Shown here piece by piece: positions 8,110-14,182 of a stretch of 18,259 bases of DNA (position 1 is the first letter of the stretch; every line of letters starts with the position of its first letter). Location: positions 487-18,745 of the forward strand of contig PLBZ01000039.1 of assembly GCA_003134675.1 (NCBI GenBank), given 5' to 3'. The notes below the pieces were generated by a model, which did no database searches, was not told the DNA's origin, and was given only the letters and a program-made list of their open reading frames with translations. The translations under genes and the position numbers were made by a program. The stretch is from Solirubrobacterales bacterium (GTDB lineage: Bacteria > Actinomycetota > Thermoleophilia > Solirubrobacterales > Solirubrobacteraceae).

Positions 8110-8133
8110 AAGACTGGCCACGTGGCCAGTCTT
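8110..8133. promoter_or_regulatory. Perfect 24-bp palindrome, probable repressor operator of the P450 gene
   Basis: The half-site AAGACTGGCCAC (8110-8121) is followed with no spacer by its exact reverse complement (8122-8133); the centre is CACGTG. It lies 17 bases upstream of the GTG start of the minus-strand P450. Size, perfection and place fit a TetR- or similar dimeric repressor operator. On the + strand the palindrome runs into TTTTT, so a hairpin terminator is an alternative, but no + strand gene ends here. Confidence 0.6.
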
Positions 8134-8174
8134 TTTGGGAGAGGTGTCTCACGGACGCTGAGGCCGAGGCTTGG

Positions 8175-8180
8175 CATAAT
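8175..8180 (+). promoter_or_regulatory. Possible -10 element for tRNA-Asp
   Basis: CATAAT stands out in GC-rich sequence and lies 47 bases before the mature 5' end of tRNA-Asp. No convincing -35 hexamer is visible at the expected distance, so this is weak. Confidence 0.25.
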
Positions 8181-8183
8181 GAT

Positions 8184-8219
8184 GCTCCAGCGCGTGGAGC
8201 GGCGGAGATCCGTCTCCGC
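8184..8219 (+). other. Two tandem hairpins in the leader of tRNA-Asp
   Basis: GCTCCA-GCGCG-TGGAGC (8184-8200) and GCGGAGA-TCCG-TCTCCGC (8202-8219) are perfect stems of 6 and 7 bp separated by one base. They end 8 bases before the tRNA. Neither has a T-run, so they are unlikely to be intrinsic terminators; they may shape the precursor for RNase P or other processing. Confidence 0.4.
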
Positions 8220-8227
8220 ATATGCGC

Positions 8228-8301
8228 GGGGACGTAGCTCAGTTGGTTAGAGCGTCCGCCTGTCACGCGGAAGGTCGCGGGTTCGAGTCCCGTCGTTCCC
8301 G
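8228..8301 (+). tRNA. tRNA-Asp (anticodon GTC)
   Basis: A 74-base cloverleaf: acceptor GGGGACG/CGTTCCC (one G-T pair), D-stem GCTC/GAGC, anticodon stem TCCGC/GCGGA with loop CTGTCAC (anticodon GTC), T-stem GCGGG/CCCGT with loop TTCGAGT, and discriminator G as expected for Asp. CCA is not encoded; CTTTTCC follows. The next gene, a P450 on the same strand, starts 59 bases downstream. Confidence 0.97.
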
Positions 8302-8360
8302 CTTTTCCTCAAGCCCGGAGACTACCTCCCCCAGGCTCACTACCCACGGTCTGTCACCCT

Positions 8361-9719
8361 ATGCCCATGAGCACCCTCCCGCCGAGTCCCTCGGAGTCCC
8401 CCGCGATCCAGACTGCCCGCTGGCTGCTGCGGCCAATCGCCTTCATGGAGTCCTGCCGGCGTCGCTACGGCGACGCGTTCAGCGTGCGCTTCCTCGGGTT
8501 TGAGCGGCCGATGGTGATGCTGTCCGATCCCGAGGCGATCCGCGCTCTGTATACGGCGCACGAGCATGGGCTGCCGCCGGGACGCAGCATCGCGCTGCTG
8601 CCGGTGATGGGGCCGGGCTCGGTCCTGCTGCTCGAGGGTCGCGAGCATCTCGCGCGGCGCAAGCTGATGTTGCCGCCGTTCCACGGCGAGCGGATGCGCT
8701 CGTATGAGGCGACGGTCCGTGAGGTCGCAGAGCGCGAGATCGAGAGCTGGTCTGAGGACCGTCAGTTTGCGATCCATCCGCGTATGCAGGCGGTCACGCT
8801 CGAGGTGATTCTGCACGCGGTGTTCGGCGTCACCGACCCCGCGCGCGGCGAGCGTCTGCGCGAGCGTCTGCCGCTGCTGCTGGGCGAAACATCCTCCCCG
8901 GCCCTGCAGTTCCGTGTGCTGCTCTCACGCCGCTTTCGCCGCGGAGACCCGCTCGAGAGCCTAGGCAAGCTGGTGAGCGAGATCGACGAGCTGCTGCTCG
9001 CGGAGATCGCTGAGCGTCGCGCCGATCCGGCTCACTTCGAGCGCGAGGATATCCTCTCGTTGCTCGTTGCGGCTCGCTTTGAGGATGGGACTCAGATGAG
9101 CGACCGGGAGGTTCGTGATCAGCTGATCACGTTGCTGCTCGCTGGCCACGAGACGACCGCCACCGCGCTGGCCTGGACCTTCGATCTGCTGTTGGGTCAC
9201 CCGGCGGCACTGAGGCGGTTGACGGCCGAGATCGACGCGGCAGATGACGAGGACACCTACCTGCGTGCTGTGATCTCGGAGTCGCTGAGGCTACGCCCGG
9301 TGGTCCCGCTCGCGGGACGGCGGCTGGCCTCAGATCTGCACGTCGACGGGCTGAGCCTGCCGGCCGGGACCGATGTGACGCCGGCCATCTGGCTCACGCA
9401 CACCCGCGCCGATCTCTACCCTGAGCCGTTCGCGTTCCGACCCGAGCGCTTTCTCGAGCGGGCGCCCACCACCTATGGATGGATCCCGTTCGGCGGCGGT
9501 GTTCGCCGTTGCCTGGGCGCCGCGTTTGCCGAACTGGAGATGCGGGTCGTGCTGGAGACCGTCCTGCGACGCCGCGCGCTGAGCCCCGCGAGCTCTCGTG
9601 CCGAGCGGGTGACGCGTCGCAACATCACGTTCTCGCCGCGCAATGGAACGCTCCTACGCAGTAAGCCGCGCAACGCTCCCGCGCAGGGCGCCGAGCCCGA
9701 TCGCGTGCTGGTCGCCTAG
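8361..9719 (+). CDS. Cytochrome P450
   Basis: 452 residues with all core motifs: AGHETT at 261-266 (I-helix), ESLR at 307-310 (K-helix), PERF at 361-364 and FGGGVRRCLG at 377-386 with haem-ligand Cys384. No N-terminal anchor is apparent. It differs from the neighbouring P450 throughout outside the motifs, so it is not a recent tandem duplicate. A haem monooxygenase of unknown substrate, needing an electron-transfer partner. The start is ATG at 8361 or ATG at 8367, two codons later; neither has a Shine-Dalgarno. It follows tRNA-Asp by 59 bases and ends 7 bases from the convergent MerR gene. Confidence 0.94.
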   Translation: MPMSTLPPSPSESPAIQTARWLLRPIAFMESCRRRYGDAFSVRFLGFERPMVMLSDPEAIRALYTAHEHGLPPGRSIALLPVMGPGSVLLLEGREHLARRKLMLPPFHGERMRSYEATVREVAEREIESWSEDRQFAIHPRMQAVTLEVILHAVFGVTDPARGERLRERLPLLLGETSSPALQFRVLLSRRFRRGDPLESLGKLVSEIDELLLAEIAERRADPAHFEREDILSLLVAARFEDGTQMSDREVRDQLITLLLAGHETTATALAWTFDLLLGHPAALRRLTAEIDAADDEDTYLRAVISESLRLRPVVPLAGRRLASDLHVDGLSLPAGTDVTPAIWLTHTRADLYPEPFAFRPERFLERAPTTYGWIPFGGGVRRCLGAAFAELEMRVVLETVLRRRALSPASSRAERVTRRNITFSPRNGTLLRSKPRNAPAQGAEPDRVLVA

Positions 9720-9726
9720 GGCGCTC

Positions 9727-10512
9727 CTAGCGCTTGGCTTGGTGTTCGAGCACCTTGCCGAAGGCGGCCTCCAGCTGCGTGCTCATGCGCTGCTTGAAGA
9801 CCGCGAGCAGCGCCTCGGAGGCGAGCGGCCGCAACGCGCCGACGGCCTCGATCACCTCGTCCCAGCGCTCCTCCGGCTGCCCCGCCTGCTCGAAGGGCTC
9901 CCACAGCTCGCGCAGGAACAGCTTCGCGAACGCCCTGGAGATCGACTCGCAGTCGCGGCTTACGCGCTCCATCAGGCCTAGCGCTGCATGCAGTGAGATG
10001 CCGAGCGCCACGACCTCTTCGGCGGCCCGCAGCAACGCTGGGCTGGGGACTTCGAATCGGCCCTCGCCGAGCGGCACGAGGAGCTTCAGCTTGCGGACGC
10101 GCTCGATGTCCTTTGCGCTGACCTCCCCGAACCTGTTCAGCAGCTCCTCGGCGGTGATCACTTCGGGGGACTCGCTCTCAAACGGCATGGTCACGGCATG
10201 TCGCAGGCCGAGCAGTCGCTCGGCCAGTCCGTCCGACCCGCTCAACAGCCGCTCGATCGCGGCCAGATTGAAGCCGTCGGCCTGAAGGTCGAGGATCAGG
10301 CGCAGTCGCGCCACGTGATCGGTGCCGTAATAGCCGACGCGCGCACGCACCTCGGGTGCGGGCAGCAGACCGCGGGAGTGGTGGTTGCGGATGTTGCGCA
10401 CCGACATGCCCACCTCGCCCGCCAGCTGCTCGATCGTCAGGTCGTGAGTCGCGGCCGCATCCTCCTCGCCCGGAGCGGGTACCTGCGTCTTGTCGACTTT
10501 CGTCGCCGCCAT
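9727..10512 (-). CDS. MerR-family transcriptional regulator
   Basis: 261 residues. A MerR-type winged HTH lies at about 25-95: LTIEQLAGEVGMSVRNIRNH (helix-turn-helix), then RGLLPAP and RVGYYGTDHVARLRLI, the usual wing and second helical part. The C-terminal 160 residues are helical with no metal-binding cysteine cluster (only one Cys is visible), so a hydrophobic ligand is more likely than a metal. It is divergent from the reductase/desaturase cassette, with an inverted repeat in the shared promoter region, so it probably regulates that cassette and itself. The ATG at 10512 has GGAG directly abutting it, with no spacer, so initiation may be leaderless or start elsewhere. Confidence 0.88.
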   Translation of the reverse strand: MAATKVDKTQVPAPGEEDAAATHDLTIEQLAGEVGMSVRNIRNHHSRGLLPAPEVRARVGYYGTDHVARLRLILDLQADGFNLAAIERLLSGSDGLAERLLGLRHAVTMPFESESPEVITAEELLNRFGEVSAKDIERVRKLKLLVPLGEGRFEVPSPALLRAAEEVVALGISLHAALGLMERVSRDCESISRAFAKLFLRELWEPFEQAGQPEERWDEVIEAVGALRPLASEALLAVFKQRMSTQLEAAFGKVLEHQAKR

Positions 10513-10541
10513 CTCCAGGCGAGGATACCACTATCTATGTA

Positions 10542-10555
10542 ACCTCATTTGAGGT
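10542..10555. promoter_or_regulatory. Inverted repeat between MerR gene and reductase gene, probable MerR operator
   Basis: ACCTCA-TT-TGAGGT is a perfect 6-bp inverted repeat. A second, outer pair, GATACC (10524-10529) and GGTATC (10553-10558), flanks and partly overlaps it. On the + strand TTGAGG (10549-10554), 17 bases before GTTATG (10572-10577), may form the promoter of the reductase gene, placing the repeat over its -35. This AT-richer patch is the only regulatory-looking sequence between the two divergent genes. Confidence 0.5.
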
Positions 10556-10614
10556 ATCATTGGTTCAGGTCGTTATGTGCTCCCACGCATTCCATCTCCG
10601 TCGGAGCAGCGCCC

Positions 10615-11727
10615 ATGGCTGAGCGAGGCGCCGTCCCGCGCGTCTCCGAAGGCAGGCGCAGAGTGTTGGGCTTGATCCGATCGTTTACTTCACCGCTGCT
10701 TCCCGACGACTACTTGGAGCTGGTCAATCCGCTGTGGTCTACTCGCGAGCTGCGCGGGCGGATCGAACGCGTCGAGCGCGAGACGCCGAACGCCGCCACG
10801 GTGCTCGTCAAGCCCGGCTGGGAATGGGAGGGGCACAAGCCCGGGCAGTACCTGCGGCTGGGTATCGAGGTCGACGGCGTGCATCATTGGCGGGCGTACT
10901 CGCTGACCTCGGACCCGAAGCGGCCCGATGGATTTATCTCCATCACCCCGAAGCTCGTCGATGGCGGCAAGGTCTCGCCGTTCCTGTTCGGACGCGTGCG
11001 CCCCGGGACGATCGTGCGCTTGGGCGGCGTGGAAGGCACCTTCGTGCTGCCCGATCCGCTCCCCCGGCAGCTGCTGTTCATCAGCGCGGGCAGCGGGATC
11101 ACCCCGATCATGAGCATGCTGCGTTCGATCGCGCCCGCCGGCAAGCTCGATGATGTTGTGCACCTGCACAGTGCGCGTACCGAGGCGGAAGTCATCTTCG
11201 GGCGCGAGCTGCGCGAGCTGGCCGCTGCTCACCCGGGCTACCGGCTGCACGAACGCCTCACTGGCGCGCAGGGTCGCCTGATCCCGAAGCAGCTCGACGA
11301 GTGCTGCCCCGACTGGGGCGCGCGCGAGACGTTCCTGTGTGGGCCCCGCGGGCTGCTCGAGGCACTGGGCGAGCGCTGGCAGCGCGACGGCGATCCCGCC
11401 AAGCTGCACGTCGAGCACTTCCAGCCCGACTCGACCGTGATGAATAGTTTCCCGCCCGCCCAGCGTGGCGAAGGTGGCACGATCCGCTTCTGCTCGAGCG
11501 ACCTGCAAGCAACAAGCGACGGCGAGCAGTCGATCCTCGGCGCCGGCGAGAACGCCGGCGCCGAGCTTCCCTATGGCTGTCGCATGGGCATCTGCCACAC
11601 CTGCGTGGGGCGGCTGCGTACCGGCCAGGTCCGCGATCTGCGTACCGGCCGCGTCCACGGCCAGCCCGGCGAAATGCTGCGTACGTGCATCAACGCGCCC
11701 GAGGGCGCGATCGAGATCGAGCTCTAG
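10615..11727 (+). CDS. Ferredoxin-type oxidoreductase (FAD, NAD(P)H, 2Fe-2S), desaturase electron donor
   Basis: 370 residues from ATG 10615, chosen because GGAG lies 8 bases upstream; an upstream in-frame TTG (10549) sits inside the operator. An N-terminal extension of about 45 residues is followed by an FAD domain (RAYSLTS, 93-99), an NAD(P) domain (AGSGITPIMSM, 158-168; CGP, 242-244) and a C-terminal plant-type 2Fe-2S domain with C322, C327, C330 and C358 (CRMGICHTC). It passes electrons from NAD(P)H through FAD and the cluster to a partner. The same architecture and neighbourhood occur in M. tuberculosis Rv3230c, known as the NADPH oxidoreductase for desaturase DesA3. Here the DesA3-like gene starts 24 bases downstream, so they surely form one operon. 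Confidence 0.93.
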   Translation: MAERGAVPRVSEGRRRVLGLIRSFTSPLLPDDYLELVNPLWSTRELRGRIERVERETPNAATVLVKPGWEWEGHKPGQYLRLGIEVDGVHHWRAYSLTSDPKRPDGFISITPKLVDGGKVSPFLFGRVRPGTIVRLGGVEGTFVLPDPLPRQLLFISAGSGITPIMSMLRSIAPAGKLDDVVHLHSARTEAEVIFGRELRELAAAHPGYRLHERLTGAQGRLIPKQLDECCPDWGARETFLCGPRGLLEALGERWQRDGDPAKLHVEHFQPDSTVMNSFPPAQRGEGGTIRFCSSDLQATSDGEQSILGAGENAGAELPYGCRMGICHTCVGRLRTGQVRDLRTGRVHGQPGEMLRTCINAPEGAIEIEL

Positions 11728-11751
11728 CAACTTCAAACGATAGGAATCGAC

Positions 11752-13011
11752 ATGTCCGCCACTGACACTCAGAGTCCCTCGGCCCCCCAGCGACTCAACG
11801 AGATCGAGGGACCCCCACCACGCACCTCTGCGCCCGAGCAGACGCCCGGACCGCCGGCCGGTTCGATTGAGGGTGATCCGGAGAGCCCGCTGGCTCGCCT
11901 AACCCCCGCGCAGATCGAGCAGCTCGGTCGCGAGTTCGACGCGATCCACGACGAGGTATTCGCAGAGCTTGGAGATCGCGACTCGCGCTACATCCGCTCC
12001 ACGATCAAGCTGCACCGCCAGCTCGTGCTGGCCGCCCGCGCCATGCTGCTCGGCTCTCGCAACAAGCCGCTGTGGCTGGGCGGGACCGCGGCGCTGTCGG
12101 TGGCGAAGATCCTCGAGAACATGGAGATCGGCCACAACGTGATGCACGGCCAGTGGGACTGGATGAACGACCCCGACATCAACTCGCAGAGCTGGGATTG
12201 GGACACCGCCTCTCCCGCCGATGCCTGGCGTCACTCACACAATTACGAGCACCACACATTCACGAACATCCGCGGCAAGGACCGCGATCTGGGTTACGAG
12301 ATCATGCGCATCGATCCACACCAGAAATGGCACCCGGTCTATCTCGCACAGCCTTTCTACAACCTGCTGTTGATGGGTTTTTTCGAGTGGGGTGTGGCCG
12401 TGCATGACATCAACTTCGACGCGATTCAGTCGGGTGAAAAGTCAAAGGCACAAGTGATCAAAGAGCTGAAGGCGATCGGCGTAAAGGCAAGACGGCAGAT
12501 AGTCAAGGACTACGTTGCCTTTCCGGCGCTCTCGGCGCTCCTCTCTCCTCGAGGCTCGCTGAAGTCGAGCCGGCGCTCGTTCAAGTCGACGCTCGCGGCG
12601 AACTTCACCGCGAACATCGTCCGCAACATGTGGGCATACTCGATCATCTTCTGCGGGCACTTCCCCGATCAGACCTACACGTTCAGTCAGGCAGAGGTCG
12701 CCAATGAGACACGCGGTGGCTGGTACGTGCGCCAACTGCTCGGCTCGGCGAACATCGACGGTAGCCCGCTGTTTCACCTGATGGCCGGCAACCTCAGCTT
12801 CCAGGTCGAGCACCATCTCTACCCCGACATGCCCTCCAGCCGCTACGCCGAGATCGCACCCCGGGTGCGCGACATCTGCCGCCGCTACGGGCTCCCCTAC
12901 AACACCGGCCCGCTGAGCAAGCAGCTTGGCACCGTCCACCGCACGATCCTGCGCTTGGCCTTCCCGGGGGGCAAGGTTCGCCCGAAGCCAGGGCCGTACG
13001 GGGCCCGTTAG
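11752..13011 (+). CDS. Membrane fatty acid desaturase, DesA3-like
   Basis: 419 residues. A Pro-rich, probably disordered N-terminus (1-50) precedes the membrane desaturase fold. Histidine boxes are HNVMH (128-132), HNYEHH (163-168) and QVEHH (351-355), the last with the Gln variant seen in this family; additional conserved features are GHNVMHGQWDW and NLSFQVEHHLYPDMPS. It is a di-iron integral-membrane enzyme introducing a double bond in an acyl chain, probably acyl-CoA. The ATG at 11752 has AGGAA 7 bases upstream. It is downstream of its likely electron donor and upstream of a second desaturase. A Lys-rich stretch around 223-252 is more AT-rich than the rest of the gene. Confidence 0.93.
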   Translation: MSATDTQSPSAPQRLNEIEGPPPRTSAPEQTPGPPAGSIEGDPESPLARLTPAQIEQLGREFDAIHDEVFAELGDRDSRYIRSTIKLHRQLVLAARAMLLGSRNKPLWLGGTAALSVAKILENMEIGHNVMHGQWDWMNDPDINSQSWDWDTASPADAWRHSHNYEHHTFTNIRGKDRDLGYEIMRIDPHQKWHPVYLAQPFYNLLLMGFFEWGVAVHDINFDAIQSGEKSKAQVIKELKAIGVKARRQIVKDYVAFPALSALLSPRGSLKSSRRSFKSTLAANFTANIVRNMWAYSIIFCGHFPDQTYTFSQAEVANETRGGWYVRQLLGSANIDGSPLFHLMAGNLSFQVEHHLYPDMPSSRYAEIAPRVRDICRRYGLPYNTGPLSKQLGTVHRTILRLAFPGGKVRPKPGPYGAR

Positions 13012-13016
13012 GGGGG

Positions 13017-13025
13017 TTATCCACA
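13017..13025 (+). promoter_or_regulatory. Single consensus DnaA-box nonamer
   Basis: TTATCCACA matches the bacterial DnaA-box consensus TTATNCACA exactly. It is in the 93-base gap between the two desaturase genes. A partial copy in inverted orientation (TGTGGAC) lies near 13055. With no cluster and no origin-type genes nearby this is not an origin; it may be chance or a single DnaA regulatory site. Confidence 0.3.
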
Positions 13026-13104
13026 CCCCATTCGGGGGCAGGCCAGGGGCCGCCTTGTGGACGGCCGCAGCGACAACGGCCTCTCGCTCCGTCAAGATCT
13101 GCAT

Positions 13105-14097
13105 ATGAGCGCCACCGCTGGGCCGGTCGAGGCCCCCGCCAAGCCGGTCGAGGACCCTGCCGGACCGCTCCACCGGGGCCCGACCCCGGAGGAGATCCAG
13201 GAGCCGGTGCTGGAGAACCTCGACCGCTTCATCACCGGCCTGATCACGGTGGTGCCGCCCGCGCTCGTAGTGCTCGCCGGATGGCAACTGTGGAACAGGG
13301 GGCTGCACCTGCGCGACATCGTGCTGCTGATCGCTCTCTACATCCCGATCGGCCTCGGTGTGACGGTCGGCTTTCACCGGCTGCTGACGCACCGCAGCTT
13401 CAAGACCTCGCCGGCGCTGAGGGGGCTGTTCGCCGTGCTCGGCACGATGTCGATCGAGGGCCCCGTGATCTCGTGGGTCGCCGACCACCGCAAGCACCAC
13501 GCTTACTCCGACCGTCTCGGCGATCCGCACAGCCCCCACGTCGATCACGGTGGCGGCTGGAAGGGCGCGCTGCGCGGCCTCGCCCACGCGCACGTCGGCT
13601 GGCTGTTCGATCACCAGCAGCGAGGTTCGCGCGAGCGCTTCGCTCCGGACCTGATCGCCGACCCGGTCGTGAACTTCGTCGACAAGACGTTCATCTTCTG
13701 GTCGCTGCTCGGCCTGGCAATCCCGTTCGGGCTCGGCTGGCTGATCGCCGGGACCGTGGCGGCAGGGCTCGAGGCGATGCTGTGGGCGGGCGCCGTGCGG
13801 ATCTTCATCCTGCACCACGTCACCTACAGCATCAACTCGCTCTGCCACTTCTTCGGCCGCCGCCGCTTCGCCACCGATGACGAATCGCACAACCTGTCAT
13901 GGCTCGCGCCGTTGTCGTTTGGGGAGGCGTGGCACAACAACCACCACGCGTTCCCCACGTCGGCTTTCCACGGCATGACCAAGCGCGAGGTCGACCTGTC
14001 GGGCCTGACGATCTCGGGCCTGGAGCGTCTTGGTCTCGTGTGGGACGTGCAGCGGATCAGCCCGGACCGCCAGGCCGCCAAGGCCCTCGCCGACTGA
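13105..14097 (+). CDS. Acyl-CoA Delta9-type desaturase
   Basis: 330 residues from ATG 13105. The three histidine boxes of the stearoyl-CoA/DesC-type family are intact: HRLLTH (91-96), HRKHH (128-132) and HNNHH (277-281); the auxiliary HHVTYSINSLCH (237-248) carries further metal ligands. Hydrophobic segments lie around 45-65, 70-90, 195-215 and 215-240. It probably forms a mono-unsaturated acyl chain at the membrane. An in-frame GTG at 13057 would add 16 residues and has AGGGG 7 bases upstream; ATG 13105 is preferred because the extension looks non-conserved, but neither start has a strong signal. It follows the DesA3-like gene and may share the same reductase. Confidence 0.92.
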   Translation: MSATAGPVEAPAKPVEDPAGPLHRGPTPEEIQEPVLENLDRFITGLITVVPPALVVLAGWQLWNRGLHLRDIVLLIALYIPIGLGVTVGFHRLLTHRSFKTSPALRGLFAVLGTMSIEGPVISWVADHRKHHAYSDRLGDPHSPHVDHGGGWKGALRGLAHAHVGWLFDHQQRGSRERFAPDLIADPVVNFVDKTFIFWSLLGLAIPFGLGWLIAGTVAAGLEAMLWAGAVRIFILHHVTYSINSLCHFFGRRRFATDDESHNLSWLAPLSFGEAWHNNHHAFPTSAFHGMTKREVDLSGLTISGLERLGLVWDVQRISPDRQAAKALAD

Positions 14098-14182
14098 GTA
14101 CCGGGGGGTGGCGGAGACCCCGATCGAGCACGGTCTTTGGAGTTCAGTCTCCACTGCCCGGCCGAAGTGAGACCATTGCCGG

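Noticed and set aside
8110..8137. Palindrome plus TTTTT as an intrinsic terminator on the + strand
   Set aside because: No + strand gene ends upstream within 1.4 kb, while the minus-strand P450 starts 17 bases away, so an operator is the better reading; a terminator for stray transcripts is not excluded.
6953..8161. Long plus-strand open frame (402 codons) opposite the first P450
   Set aside because: The minus strand carries all P450 motifs; the plus-strand translation has no recognisable domain and runs through the palindrome.
8361..9719. The two P450 genes as a tandem duplication
   Set aside because: They differ in length (484 and 452), are in opposite orientation, and outside the core motifs the sequences do not align by eye.
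10549..10614. TTG start for the ferredoxin-type reductase giving 22 extra residues
   Set aside because: The TTG lies within the inverted repeat and putative -35, has no ribosome binding site, and ATG 10615 has GGAG at good spacing.
10690..11736. Minus-strand open frame (348 codons) opposite the ferredoxin-type reductase
   Set aside because: It is a shadow of a gene with clear FAD, NAD and 2Fe-2S motifs.
13017..13025. Replication origin at the DnaA box
   Set aside because: There is only one exact box, no AT-rich unwinding region and no dnaA, dnaN or gyr genes.
12442..13890. Long minus-strand open frame (482 codons) across both desaturase genes
   Set aside because: It lies opposite two genes with intact histidine boxes, spans their intergenic gap, and its translation is low-complexity Arg/Ala/Val/Asp sequence without any motif; it is a GC-driven shadow.
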